DNA from: JBQCHF01 sp051953655
GTDB lineage: Bacteria; Actinomycetota; Actinomycetes; Motilibacterales; Motilibacteraceae
Reading direction: 5' to 3'
Assembly (NCBI GenBank): GCA_051953655.1
Contig: JBQCIO010000181.1
Location: 1-12,663, forward strand
DNA: 12,663 nucleotides
Shown here: in pieces, positions 1 to 6,412 of the stretch
Layout of the letters: every line of letters starts with the position of its first letter
Numbering within the stretch: position 1 is the stretch's first letter
Position numbers and translations under genes: made by a program
The notes under the pieces: generated by a model
What the model saw: only the letters and a program-made list of their open reading frames with translations
Told to the model about the DNA's origin: nothing
Database searches by the model: none

Positions 1-990
1 GAGGTCGGGGACCAGGTGAGCGACGACGCCCTGGTCGACCTGCTGGTCGAGGGCACCACGGTGGTGCTGCAGGGCCTGCACCGGACCTGGCCGCCGGTGC
101 GCGCGCTGGCCGGCCAGCTGGCCGAGGACCTCGGTCATCCGGTCCAGGTGAACGCCTATCTCACCCCCGCGTCCTCGCGCGGCTTCGCGCCCCACTACGA
201 CGTCCACGACGTCTTCGTGCTGCAGCTGGCGGGGGAGAAGCGCTGGCGCATCCACCGCCCGGTGCACCCGGACCCGCTGCGCCACCAGCCGTGGACCGAC
301 CGGCCCGAGGCCGTCGCCGCGGCGGCCGCGGGCGGACCGCTGCTCGACGTCGTGCTGCGTCCCGGCGACTCGCTCTACCTGCCGCGCGGGTTCCTGCACG
401 CGGCCGAGGCGCTGGGCGAGGTCTCCGCGCACCTGACGATCGGCGTCCACCCGGTCACCCGCTACGCACTGGTCGAGGCGCTCCTGCGCGCGGCCGCGGA
501 CGACCCGGCGCTGCGCGGCTCGCTGCCGCTCGGCGCGGACGTGACCGACCCGGCCGCGATGGCACCGCACGTCCGCGACGTCGTCGGCGCGCTGGCCGCC
601 TCGCTGCGGGCCGACTCCGACGGGCCGTGGGAGGAGGTGATCGCGCGGGTCACCGCCGAGGTGGGCGACACCGCCGTGCGCGCCACCCGCCCTGCTCCGC
701 TCGGCCCGTTCGCGCAGGCAGCCGCCGTCGAGGCGCTCGAGCTGGGCACCCTGCTGTGCCGCCGCGAGCACCTGCGCGCAGCCGTCCGACGCGAGGCTGG
801 CCGGCTCGCGGTGGTGCTGCCGACCAAGCGGCTGGACCTCCCGCTGGAGGTGGAGCCCGCCGTTCGCCGTGTCCTGTCCGGGCAGCCCGTCGCCGTGCGA
901 GACCTGCCCGGCCTGGACGACACCGATCGGTTCGTGCTGGCCCGGCGGCTGCTGCGGGAGGGCGTCGCGGTGCCGGTCCCCGCTCCGTGA
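1..990 (+). CDS. JmjC/cupin-4 (RoxA-like) Fe(II)/2-oxoglutarate oxygenase, 5'-truncated
   Basis: The reading frame is open from the first base, so the gene starts outside the window. The GTG at 16 is probably an internal valine, because relatives (as recalled) carry about 100 more N-terminal residues. Counting from that GTG codon, the double-stranded beta-helix core holds an HYD motif (H60, D62) and a distal H128 in PRGFLHAA, the expected HxD...H iron triad. The strings PVQVNAYLTP and HDVFVLQLAGEKRW are typical of the cupin-4/ribosomal-oxygenase family. Known members such as E. coli RoxA (YcfD) hydroxylate a ribosomal protein, but the substrate here is unknown. After the cupin core comes a winged-helix-like C-terminal part (about 190-324). 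The stop overlaps the GTG start of the next gene, so the two are probably co-translated. Family call is firm; substrate is not. Confidence 0.88.
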   Translation, partial: EVGDQVSDDALVDLLVEGTTVVLQGLHRTWPPVRALAGQLAEDLGHPVQVNAYLTPASSRGFAPHYDVHDVFVLQLAGEKRWRIHRPVHPDPLRHQPWTDRPEAVAAAAAGGPLLDVVLRPGDSLYLPRGFLHAAEALGEVSAHLTIGVHPVTRYALVEALLRAAADDPALRGSLPLGADVTDPAAMAPHVRDVVGALAASLRADSDGPWEEVIARVTAEVGDTAVRATRPAPLGPFAQAAAVEALELGTLLCRREHLRAAVRREAGRLAVVLPTKRLDLPLEVEPAVRRVLSGQPVAVRDLPGLDDTDRFVLARRLLREGVAVPVPAP

Positions 991-1922
991 CCCGGCGTGA
1001 GACCGGCCCCGAGACCTCGGGTGGCGCTCCCTGGTGCTCCGCCGCTGCGCGTGAGCGCGGCGACGACCTGGTCGGCACCGCGCCGCGGGCCGACCGCTGG
1101 CTGCTGGTGGAGCAGCCCGGCCCCTGGGGTCGTGACGCGCTGCGTGAGTCCCGCCTGGACGCGGCGACGGCCGAGCGGGTGGCCTGCCTGGCCGGTGAGC
1201 TGGGTGCCCGGGTGGCGGTGGTCCGCCGTCCGAGGCGAAGCCACGACCGCGAGCGCATGTGGGCGGTGGTCGACTGCCGGCGGCAGACCTGGCAGCGCGG
1301 TCGATGGGTGCGTGCGGACGAGCTGGTCGCCGGGCTGGAGCAGGCGGCCGCACCGACCGACGGTCCGCAGGAGCCGTGCCCGGACCTCTGGCTGGTCTGC
1401 ACGCACGGCCGGCACGACCGCTGCTGCGCGGTCCGGGGGCGTCCGGTGGCCGGGGTACTGGCCGCGCTGCACCCCCCGCAGGATGACGGGCCGAGCGTCT
1501 GGGAGTGCTCGCACGTCGGCGGAGACCGGTTCGCCGGCAACGTCGTCCACCTGCCCACCGGCACCTACTACGGCTGGGTCGAGCCGGAGGACGCCGGCCG
1601 GCTGCTGGCCGCGCACGAGGCGGGTCGGGTCGACGTCGAGCGCTGGCGCGGCCGGTCGACCCTCAGCCCCGCCGTGCAGGCGGCGCAGCAGCACCTGCGC
1701 CGACCTCTCGGCCTCGACCGCCTCGACGACCTCGCGCCGCGCGGGTGCGAGCGGTCGGGGGACGGCTGGCTGGTGCGGCTCGACGCAGGCGGGGACGACG
1801 TCGTCGTGCGCGTCAGCCAGCGCCGCGACCCGTCGTCCGGTCGGCTGACCTGTGCTGCCGGGCGGGATGCGGCGCCTCCGTGCTGGCAGGCGGGCGTCGT
1901 CGCCGGTGATCGGGCGGATTGA
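987..1922 (+). CDS. Sucrase/ferredoxin-like (thioredoxin-like [2Fe-2S]) family protein
   Basis: A 311-residue protein of the Suc_Fer-like family, whose C-terminal half has a thioredoxin-like ferredoxin fold. The cluster-ligand region is visible as CTHGRHDRCC (C138, C146, C147) followed by WECSHVGGDRFAGN (C174), then the conserved GTYYGWV near 192-198. Further cysteines lie at 17, 67, 97, 131, 289 and 299. The GTG start is chosen because it sits in a GTGA overlap with the stop of the upstream oxygenase gene and because the family N-terminus (about 37-80, RWLLVEQPGPWG) begins just after it. The overlap implies translational coupling. Its role is likely electron transfer or redox sensing; that it serves the neighbouring oxygenase is inference. 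The same frame stays open far upstream inside the oxygenase gene, but that part is a shadow. Confidence 0.85.
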   Translation: MTRRETGPETSGGAPWCSAAARERGDDLVGTAPRADRWLLVEQPGPWGRDALRESRLDAATAERVACLAGELGARVAVVRRPRRSHDRERMWAVVDCRRQTWQRGRWVRADELVAGLEQAAAPTDGPQEPCPDLWLVCTHGRHDRCCAVRGRPVAGVLAALHPPQDDGPSVWECSHVGGDRFAGNVVHLPTGTYYGWVEPEDAGRLLAAHEAGRVDVERWRGRSTLSPAVQAAQQHLRRPLGLDRLDDLAPRGCERSGDGWLVRLDAGGDDVVVRVSQRRDPSSGRLTCAAGRDAAPPCWQAGVVAGDRAD

Positions 1923-2010
1923 TGTCCGCAGCAGGAGATCGAGGGGTGGGAACAGCCTGCGGGGGCACCACGTTCCACGAGGTGCCCGACGCGTACGCCG
2001 GCTCGGCTGG

Positions 2011-2016
2011 TAGCGT
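2011..2016 (+). promoter_or_regulatory. Candidate -10 box of the ssrA promoter
   Basis: TAGCGT fits the actinobacterial TANNNT -10 pattern and would start transcription near 2023, about 12 nt before the mature tmRNA 5' end. No good -35 is visible; CCGACG at 1986-1991 keeps only GAC, with a long 19-nt spacer. The same hexamer occurs in the ABC-transporter promoter region. Tentative. Confidence 0.4.
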
Positions 2017-2034
2017 CGGGAGCACAACTGCACA

Positions 2035-2410
2035 GGGGGTGATCGGTTTCGACTGCGGATGTCGTAGCAGGGGAAGCGGGTCGAGGATGCCGGGACGATC
2101 TCGTTAACCATGACCGGCAAACCAATAGGTGCCAATACCAACAGCACCCAGGGCCGCATGGCCCTCGCCGCCTGAGCGAGGACCTAGGCCCTTGTCAGCC
2201 TAGGGTCGCTCCCGACCTAGGGCCTGGCATCAGCTAGGGAGCTTCACCACGAGGTCTGGTCGCGGGACCTCGTGGGACATCGCACAGCGACTGGGCCTGG
2301 CAGCAGCTCGCCTGTGAGACTGCTGGGGCCGAGCAGACCGACAGCAGGCTGCACCCGGAGAAGCCCTGGTCCGGTGCCGCAGGACGCGGGTTCGATTCCC
2401 GCCACCTCCA
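2035..2410 (+). ncRNA. ssrA: tmRNA (trans-translation RNA)
   Basis: The RNA rescues stalled ribosomes with SmpB by acting first as alanyl-tRNA and then as mRNA. The 5' end GGGGGTGATCGGTTTCGAC and the 3' part form the tRNA-like domain: GGGGGTG pairs with CACCTCC (2403-2409). The T-arm is GCGGG (2386-2390), loop TTCGATT, CCCGC (2398-2402). The tag ORF begins at resume codon GCC 2131 and ends at TGA 2173-2175, encoding ANTNSTQGRMALAA, with the ALAA proteolysis signal common in actinobacteria. CCTAGG-rich repeats after the tag (about 2184-2240) fit the pseudoknot region. The discriminator A is at 2410 and is followed by CCG, so the CCA end is not encoded and must be added enzymatically. smpB is not in the window. 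Confidence 0.96.
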
Positions 2411-2451
2411 CCGTGGGGTCTTCGCAGAATGCGAGGGCCTCGAGGTCACCC

Positions 2452-2493
2452 CATGACGAAGGCCCGGACCGGTTGGTCCGGGCCTTCGTCATG
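2452..2493 (+). terminator. Strong hairpin terminator after ssrA (probably bidirectional)
   Basis: A perfect 19-bp inverted repeat (2452-2470 and 2475-2493) closes on a GGTT tetraloop. There is no U-tract, as is common for actinobacterial intrinsic terminators. It lies about 40 nt after the tmRNA 3' end and 73 nt beyond the stop of the convergent exported-protein gene, so it can end both transcripts. Confidence 0.85.
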
Positions 2494-2565
2494 CCCGGCG
2501 CTCGGCGTTCGCCCCCGAGGCTGCGGCGGCGTGACCCGGCTGGCAGCCCAGCTCCGGTTGCTCGA

Positions 2566-2916
2566 TCACGTGCACGCCAGCACGGTGCCGTCGTCGTCCT
2601 TCACGGGCCGGCCGCGCAGTCCCCCGTAGACGGTGTGCCGGAGCTCCCCGGGGAGGGCGATGGCTGGACTGGACCCCGACGCCCTCCCGATGCGGAGCGA
2701 GACGACGACTGCGTCCGAGGTGGTCCTCGCCGAGGCCGTCACGGCGTCTCCGATCCCGTAGAAGTACTGGAGGGCGATGACGTCGTCGCCCACGATGCGG
2801 CAGGACTGGAAGTGACTGCGCCCGCGGGGGTGCGCCGACAGGTACCAGCCGGTGCTTGTCAGGGCCGTAAGGGCGACCGCCAGCGCCACCGCGGATGTCC
2901 TGCCGACGGTCCGCAT
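2566..2916 (-). CDS. Small exported hypothetical protein
   Basis: 116 residues of unrecognised function. The N-terminus has basic residues followed by a hydrophobic stretch (about 8-24) that reads as an uncleaved anchor or a signal peptide; there is no lipobox cysteine. The rest looks like a small beta-rich extracytoplasmic domain, with DAVVVSLRIG (69-78) and RGRPVKDDDG (101-110). It has just two cysteines, C39 and C115, well placed to form a disulfide outside the cell. The ATG is preceded by GGCGGGGAG about 7 nt upstream, a credible ribosome binding site. The gene converges on ssrA and they share a hairpin terminator. Coding-type third positions support it as real. Confidence 0.65.
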   Translation of the reverse strand: MRTVGRTSAVALAVALTALTSTGWYLSAHPRGRSHFQSCRIVGDDVIALQYFYGIGDAVTASARTTSDAVVVSLRIGRASGSSPAIALPGELRHTVYGGLRGRPVKDDDGTVLACT

Positions 2917-3025
2917 GTTTCACTCCCCGCCTCCGCTGCCCGTTGCACGTGGCTACCGGGGTGATTGTGGAGGTCCACGAACAGCATGCGGCCGGGGTGG
3001 GTGGAAGCGTCATGTCGTCCTCCAG

Positions 3026-3175
3026 ATGAGCGCGGCTGGATAGGTCCGGTCAGACGGCGACCGGCGATCGAGCTTCCGCTACTGCGCCCTGTGTCGCGGC
3101 CTCACCCCGCCTGAGTACCGCGAAGGGGCCGAGTGCATGAGCTGCGGGGAACAGTGGCGGGGGGTCGTGCACTAG
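3026..3175 (+). pseudogene. Zinc-ribbon-like micro-ORF with in-frame amber codon
   Basis: From about 3071 to the TAG at 3173 one frame reads like real protein: YCALC (CxxC), then 15 residues later CMSCG (CxxC), a complete four-cysteine zinc ribbon, with nearly all third positions G or C. Upstream, the only standard start in frame before the ribbon is ATG 3026, but TAG at 3041-3043 interrupts after five codons. One base change would give a 49-residue protein. No clear ribosome binding site precedes 3026. It may be a pseudogene, the end of a decayed larger gene, a non-canonical start, or chance. It lies in a 365-base stretch (2917-3281) with no intact gene. Confidence 0.4.
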
Positions 3176-3206
3176 CCGGGCCCCGACGAGGGTGGGCCCC
3201 GGGGCT
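3174..3206 (+). terminator. Possible hairpin after the zinc-ribbon ORF
   Basis: AGCCGGGCCC (3174-3183) can pair with the GGGCCCCGGGGCT side (3194-3206) across a short loop, with a small bulge. It overlaps the TAG of the micro-ORF. The position suits a terminator, but GC-rich DNA forms such hairpins easily. Confidence 0.3.
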
Positions 3207-3252
3207 GCGCTCTTCATGGGCTGGCTGGGCAACCTCGCGCCGCGTCGGCACG

Positions 3253-3266
3253 CCCCGCCATCGGGG
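3253..3266 (-). terminator. Short hairpin beyond the HEAT-repeat gene
   Basis: CCCCG-CCAT-CGGGG forms a 5-bp stem 16 nt past the stop of the HEAT-repeat gene. It is weak and lacks a U-tract, so it is only a candidate. Confidence 0.3.
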
Positions 3267-3281
3267 ATGGCACGTCCGAGG

Positions 3282-3716
3282 TCAGGCTGACGTCAGCAGC
3301 ACGAGGCAGCGCGCCGCCTGCTCGCGGACGCGCGCGATCGGGTCGTCGCGGCGCGCCGCCACCTCGTCGACGAGGTCGTCGAGGCCATGGCGGGCGACGA
3401 TCTTCAGGCCCAGCTCCCGCACCCGCCACGCCTCGTCGGACAGGGAGCGGCGGAGCTCCGGCAGGGCCTCGTCCTGCCAGGCCCAGAGCAGGCCGCGCGC
3501 GGCCCAGACGCGCAGCCAGTAGACGTCCTCGTGGACGTCGCCGTCGAGGAACTTCCGCGCCGGAGGCCCACCGAGCGCCAGCAGCAGTGAGGGGTCCGCG
3601 TCCTCCCCGCGCAGCAGCGCCCGGCAGCCGTCGACGACCGCACCGCGCCCTCGCCGGGCGCACTCGGCCTCGATGCTCTGCCGGGGGGAGACGCCCCAGC
3701 GGGACGAGGAGCTCAC
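3282..3716 (-). CDS. HEAT-repeat domain protein
   Basis: 144 residues. Two HEAT/Armadillo-like helical pairs are visible at about 66-98 (YWLRVWAARGLLWAW...LPELRRSLSDE) and 98-141 (WRVRELGLKIVARHG...DDPIARVREQAARCLVLL), each with the W/A-R-V-R-E-x-A pattern of these repeats. Such repeats mediate protein contacts; no catalytic residues are seen. The N-terminus (PRQSIEAECARRG) resembles small actinobacterial HEAT proteins I recall. The start is a GTG with no clear ribosome binding site, but an in-frame stop lies just upstream and no better in-frame start follows. It is transcribed away from the GNAT gene and the propeller remnant. A palindrome, GCTGACGTCAGC (3286-3297), covers its last codons. 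Confidence 0.75.
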   Translation of the reverse strand: MSSSSRWGVSPRQSIEAECARRGRGAVVDGCRALLRGEDADPSLLLALGGPPARKFLDGDVHEDVYWLRVWAARGLLWAWQDEALPELRRSLSDEAWRVRELGLKIVARHGLDDLVDEVAARRDDPIARVREQAARCLVLLTSA

Positions 3717-3810
3717 CCGGTAAGGATCACATCCATGGGGGCCGTGGCGAAGGGCGGAGCACGTCGCCGGCCTGGCGCGAACGGGAGATCAGGATGCGGG
3801 GTCCACATCC

Positions 3811-3948
3811 AAGGCCGGGGACGGCACGCTGGACCGCCCGACGAGGGGAACCATCGCCGCCGGCGCCCTCTACCTGGTGAACGGACGCTTCTCGGTGGCC
3901 GACGACCCGTCGACGACGTTCTCGATCAGCCGGGTCGCGCTGCGCTGA
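3811..3948 (+). pseudogene. C-terminal remnant of a SMP-30/NHL-like beta-propeller gene
   Basis: The frame ending at TGA 3946 reads as a credible protein end for about 45 codons (LDRPT, then TIAAGALYLVNGRF, then TTFSISRVALR), with strongly coding-type third positions. The LYLVN(A/G)RF string near the C-terminus is, as I recall, typical of actinobacterial SMP-30/gluconolactonase-like secreted propellers. The frame is open only from 3724 (TAA at 3721) and has no usable start upstream; the usual 300 or so residues are missing. No other frame in 3717-3991 looks coding. The family name is from pattern memory; a short novel ORF with a non-standard start is the alternative. Confidence 0.45.
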
Positions 3949-3991
3949 CCCGTGCCGGTCAGGTCGCCCGGCGTCCTGTCAGGATCGGTGC

Positions 3992-4447
3992 ATGACGGAC
4001 GATGCGGCGGTCGACGGCTCGGCCGGACCCGGACAGGTCCTCGTCGGCGAGGGGATGCCGGAGCTCGACCAGCGGCTGTCGGACGAGCTCGACGTCGTCA
4101 ACGCCGCGGCGACCCCCGGCGTGCCGGCTGCGCGCGAGCTGACGGTGCGCGTGCTGGACGACGCCGGGGACCTGGTGGGCGGAATGAGCGGGTGGACCTG
4201 GGGCGTGGCCGCCGGCATCGGCCTGAGCTGGGTCCGGGCGGACGCGCGCGGCAGCGGTGTCGGCTCCAGGCTCCTCTCCGCGTTCGAGGACGAGGCCAGG
4301 TCCCGAGGCTGCCGGCACGTCTTCGTCACCTCGTTCACGTTCCAGGCGCCAGGGTTCTACGAGCGGCACGGCTACCGCGAGATCTTCCGGTGGGAGGGCG
4401 TGCCCACCCCGGAGGCGGCCGACGTCCACTTCCGCAAGGAGCTGTGA
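3992..4447 (+). CDS. GNAT family N-acetyltransferase
   Basis: 151 residues, a normal length for a single-domain GNAT. The acetyl-CoA-binding motif A is RGSGVG (86-91) following the beta-strand GLSWVRADA, and motif B is TSFTFQAPGFYERHGYREI (113-131). It should transfer an acetyl group from acetyl-CoA to an amine; the substrate cannot be read from sequence. The ATG is preceded by AGGA at 3981-3984, spaced 7 nt. It converges on the DUF222-HNH gene with only 24 bases between stops, with no clear terminator hairpin there. Cytosolic; no signal peptide. Confidence 0.92.
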   Translation: MTDDAAVDGSAGPGQVLVGEGMPELDQRLSDELDVVNAAATPGVPAARELTVRVLDDAGDLVGGMSGWTWGVAAGIGLSWVRADARGSGVGSRLLSAFEDEARSRGCRHVFVTSFTFQAPGFYERHGYREIFRWEGVPTPEAADVHFRKEL

Positions 4448-4471
4448 GCCGGACCTCGTGAGGGGAGGGGA

Positions 4472-5824
4472 TCAGCGGGGTGGTGGTTCGCGTCTGATCC
4501 AGGGGCGTGCGGGGTCGATCCAGGCGGGTGGGCGCCATTCGACGACGCCGGGTTCATTGGTGCGTCGGAGGTCCCAGCCGCCTTCGTGGACGAGCCAGTG
4601 CTCGTGGCCGCACAGCGGCGCGCTGTTCGCAAGGCTGGTGGGGCCGTCGTCGGCCCAGTGGTCCAGGTGGTGGGCGGTGGTCTGCGACGGTGGGGCATTG
4701 CAGCCGATGCCGCAGCAGCCACCGAACTCCACCGCTAGGGCCCGGTAGATGGTGGCGGTGGCCAGCCGGACTTCGCGGCCCAGGTCGAGCGGCTGGCCGC
4801 GGGAGCCGAGGACGGCGGGGACGAGCTTGGCGTCGCAGGCCATTCTTCGCAGGGTGGCGGGGGCGAGGCGGTCGCCGTGCTCGGTCAGGCCGGGCAGGTA
4901 GCCAGCGGGCTGACCCGTGTCCGCGTCGACCAGGCCGGCTGCGGTCGTTCGGGACTCCAGGGTCTGCATGGGGATGGTGATGAGGGCCTGGACGGGTTCG
5001 CCGTGCCGCAGCGGCATCTCGTCGTGGTCGGTGGCGAGGCGGACCAGGGTGGCCAGGGCGTCGGCACGGCGCTGGGGCAGGGTCCGGCGAGCTGAGCGCG
5101 GCAGCGCGGAGTCCTCGTCGTTCTCTGCGTCGTTCCGCATCACGGCGTCCAGGGTCGTCATCAGCAGCGAGGCGGTCTCCTTGGTCAGGCGCCCGCTGAT
5201 CCGGTACATCGCCCCGTCGGTGGCCACGTCCGGGGTGATGGCGACCTCACGCAGCGAGTGGGCGAGCTTCTCGTCCTGGTCGAGCTTCCGGCCCCGGTCG
5301 GGGTCGAGCACGTCGGCGATCCTCGCCGCGGCGGTGACCAGTCCCTTGCGGGTCAGCTCCGGTGCCCGCTCGAGGAGGAACTCCTCACCGTCCTCGACGT
5401 CGGAGACGGTGACCGACCCGATCCGCTTGATCAGCCGGAGGCCGTCCACGATGGCCAGCGCCTTGGCCTCGCACACCGACCCGTCCGCGATCGCCGCCAG
5501 CACCTGGTCGCTGCCCTCGCGGGCCAGGCGGACCTGCTTGGCGGCGTCGACGTGGTCGATCGTGAGCAGCTGGGCCAGCCAGAACGGGGTGGTGCGGGCG
5601 TGCACCCCGTCGGCGACCGAACGGTTGTCGGCCTCCCTGACGAGCGACAGTCGCAGCGCGGCGATCTGGTTCTCACAGGAGACGAGCACCTTCAGGCTGG
5701 GTCCGAGCTGGCCGGACTCCAGCTGCCAGACCGGGGCAGCGAGCGCCTGCGCGACCGCCTCTTGAACCACGGCCAGCGCGACGGGCAGCGCCTGCTGCGG
5801 GGGCGGTGCGACCTCCTCTGACAT
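4472..5824 (-). CDS. DUF222 / HNH endonuclease domain protein (13E12 repeat family)
   Basis: 450 residues. The N-terminal two thirds (about 15-330) match the helical DUF222 domain of the actinobacterial 13E12 family. The C-terminus is an HNH nuclease module: C370-x4-C375, HHLDHW (385-390), N400 in TSLANSAPLC, C405, H409, H413 and the family-typical VHEGGW. The usual His-His pair after C405 reads H-E-H here (407-409), a small departure. Members occur in many copies in actinobacterial genomes, and their biological role, possibly mobility-related, is not settled. A TAGGTT -10-like box ends 6 nt before the ATG with no strong ribosome binding site, which fits a leaderless transcript. Same strand as yccF, 72 nt downstream of it. 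Confidence 0.9.
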   Translation of the reverse strand: MSEEVAPPPQQALPVALAVVQEAVAQALAAPVWQLESGQLGPSLKVLVSCENQIAALRLSLVREADNRSVADGVHARTTPFWLAQLLTIDHVDAAKQVRLAREGSDQVLAAIADGSVCEAKALAIVDGLRLIKRIGSVTVSDVEDGEEFLLERAPELTRKGLVTAAARIADVLDPDRGRKLDQDEKLAHSLREVAITPDVATDGAMYRISGRLTKETASLLMTTLDAVMRNDAENDEDSALPRSARRTLPQRRADALATLVRLATDHDEMPLRHGEPVQALITIPMQTLESRTTAAGLVDADTGQPAGYLPGLTEHGDRLAPATLRRMACDAKLVPAVLGSRGQPLDLGREVRLATATIYRALAVEFGGCCGIGCNAPPSQTTAHHLDHWADDGPTSLANSAPLCGHEHWLVHEGGWDLRRTNEPGVVEWRPPAWIDPARPWIRREPPPR

Positions 5825-5896
5825 GCCCCGAACCTAGACGGCGGCACCGACAGTTCTTGTTGCCAGGCGGGGGAGATCAGGCCAGCAAGGTCACAG

Positions 5897-6301
5897 TCAG
5901 ATAACTCCTTCTCGCCGCCGCGCCTCGTCGATGCTCACGATGTCCTTGCCCAGCGGGAAGAGCGCGACGGCGGCGAGCTTGAAGGCGGCGACCCCGAAGG
6001 GGATCCCGATGATGGTGACGCAGAGGATCAGCCCGGCGACGATGCACTCGAGGGCGATCCAGATCCCGGCCAGCAGGAACCAGATCACGTTGCCGATGGC
6101 CGACGCCGCCCCGGCGCCGGCCTTGGCGACCGTGGTGCGGCCGAACGGCCACAGGGCGTAGCCCGCGAGCCGGAAGCTGGCGACACCGAACGGGATCGTG
6201 ATGATGAGCACGAACATCACGATGCCGGCCAGGGCGAAGCTGATGGCGAGCCACAGCCCGGCGAGCAGGAACCACAGCACGTTCCCGATGAGTTGCAGCA
6301 C
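5897..6301 (-). CDS. yccF: YccF domain membrane protein
   Basis: 134 residues with two tandem YccF (DUF307) repeats, about 5-58 and 69-121. Each has GNV(L/I)WFLLAG(L/I)W(L/I)A, then a hydrophobic span, (T/G)IPFGVA(S/A)F(R/K)LA and an AL(W/F)P(F/L)G end. Four membrane spans are likely. It sits in the cytoplasmic membrane; biochemical function is unknown. The short charged C-terminus (IDEARRREGVI) is probably cytosolic. The start is a GTG with only a weak GGA upstream, chosen because LQLIGNVLWF is the usual family beginning. It lies between the phosphoesterase terminator and the DUF222 gene on the same strand. The symbol is by family only. Confidence 0.88.
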   Translation of the reverse strand: MLQLIGNVLWFLLAGLWLAISFALAGIVMFVLIITIPFGVASFRLAGYALWPFGRTTVAKAGAGAASAIGNVIWFLLAGIWIALECIVAGLILCVTIIGIPFGVAAFKLAAVALFPLGKDIVSIDEARRREGVI

Positions 6302-6360
6302 CCGTCCAGGCTGGCACAGGACCGCGCGGTGCGGGCGGTGGTTCGGCCGGACCGGCGAGC

Positions 6361-6399
6361 GGGACGGGGCCCGCCGGCATCGCCGACGGGCCCCGTCCT
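6361..6399 (-). terminator. Intrinsic terminator of the phosphoesterase gene
   Basis: A 17-bp stem (6362-6378 with 6382-6398) on a 3-nt loop begins 14 nt past the stop. Its one imperfect pair (6374/6386) is C-A on the plus strand but G.U in minus-strand RNA, so the fold is unbroken only for the phosphoesterase transcript. A further G.U pair at 6361/6399 is possible on the plus side. Confidence 0.85.
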
Positions 6400-6412
6400 G
6401 GGGTGGAGCAGG

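Noticed and set aside
16..18. GTG as the true start of the oxygenase
   Set aside because: The frame is open to base 1, and the text before the iron motif is shorter than in relatives, so the gene enters from the left.
462..2159. Long minus-strand open frames across the oxygenase, ferredoxin and tmRNA
   Set aside because: No domain is readable and they run through the tmRNA; shadows.
2234..2492. Minus-strand ORFs over the tmRNA 3' end containing RWRESNPRP / AGIEPAS strings
   Set aside because: These are the well-known false proteins produced by translating the antisense of tRNA-like 3' ends; the tmRNA explains the sequence.
3133..3522. Plus-strand ORF across the HEAT-repeat gene
   Set aside because: The protein is Arg/Ser-rich with no domain and is antisense to a frame with HEAT repeats.
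4472..5824. Homing endonuclease or restriction gene marking a mobile element
   Set aside because: DUF222-HNH genes are common in actinobacterial chromosomes; no terminal repeats, integrase, intron or methyltransferase is present.
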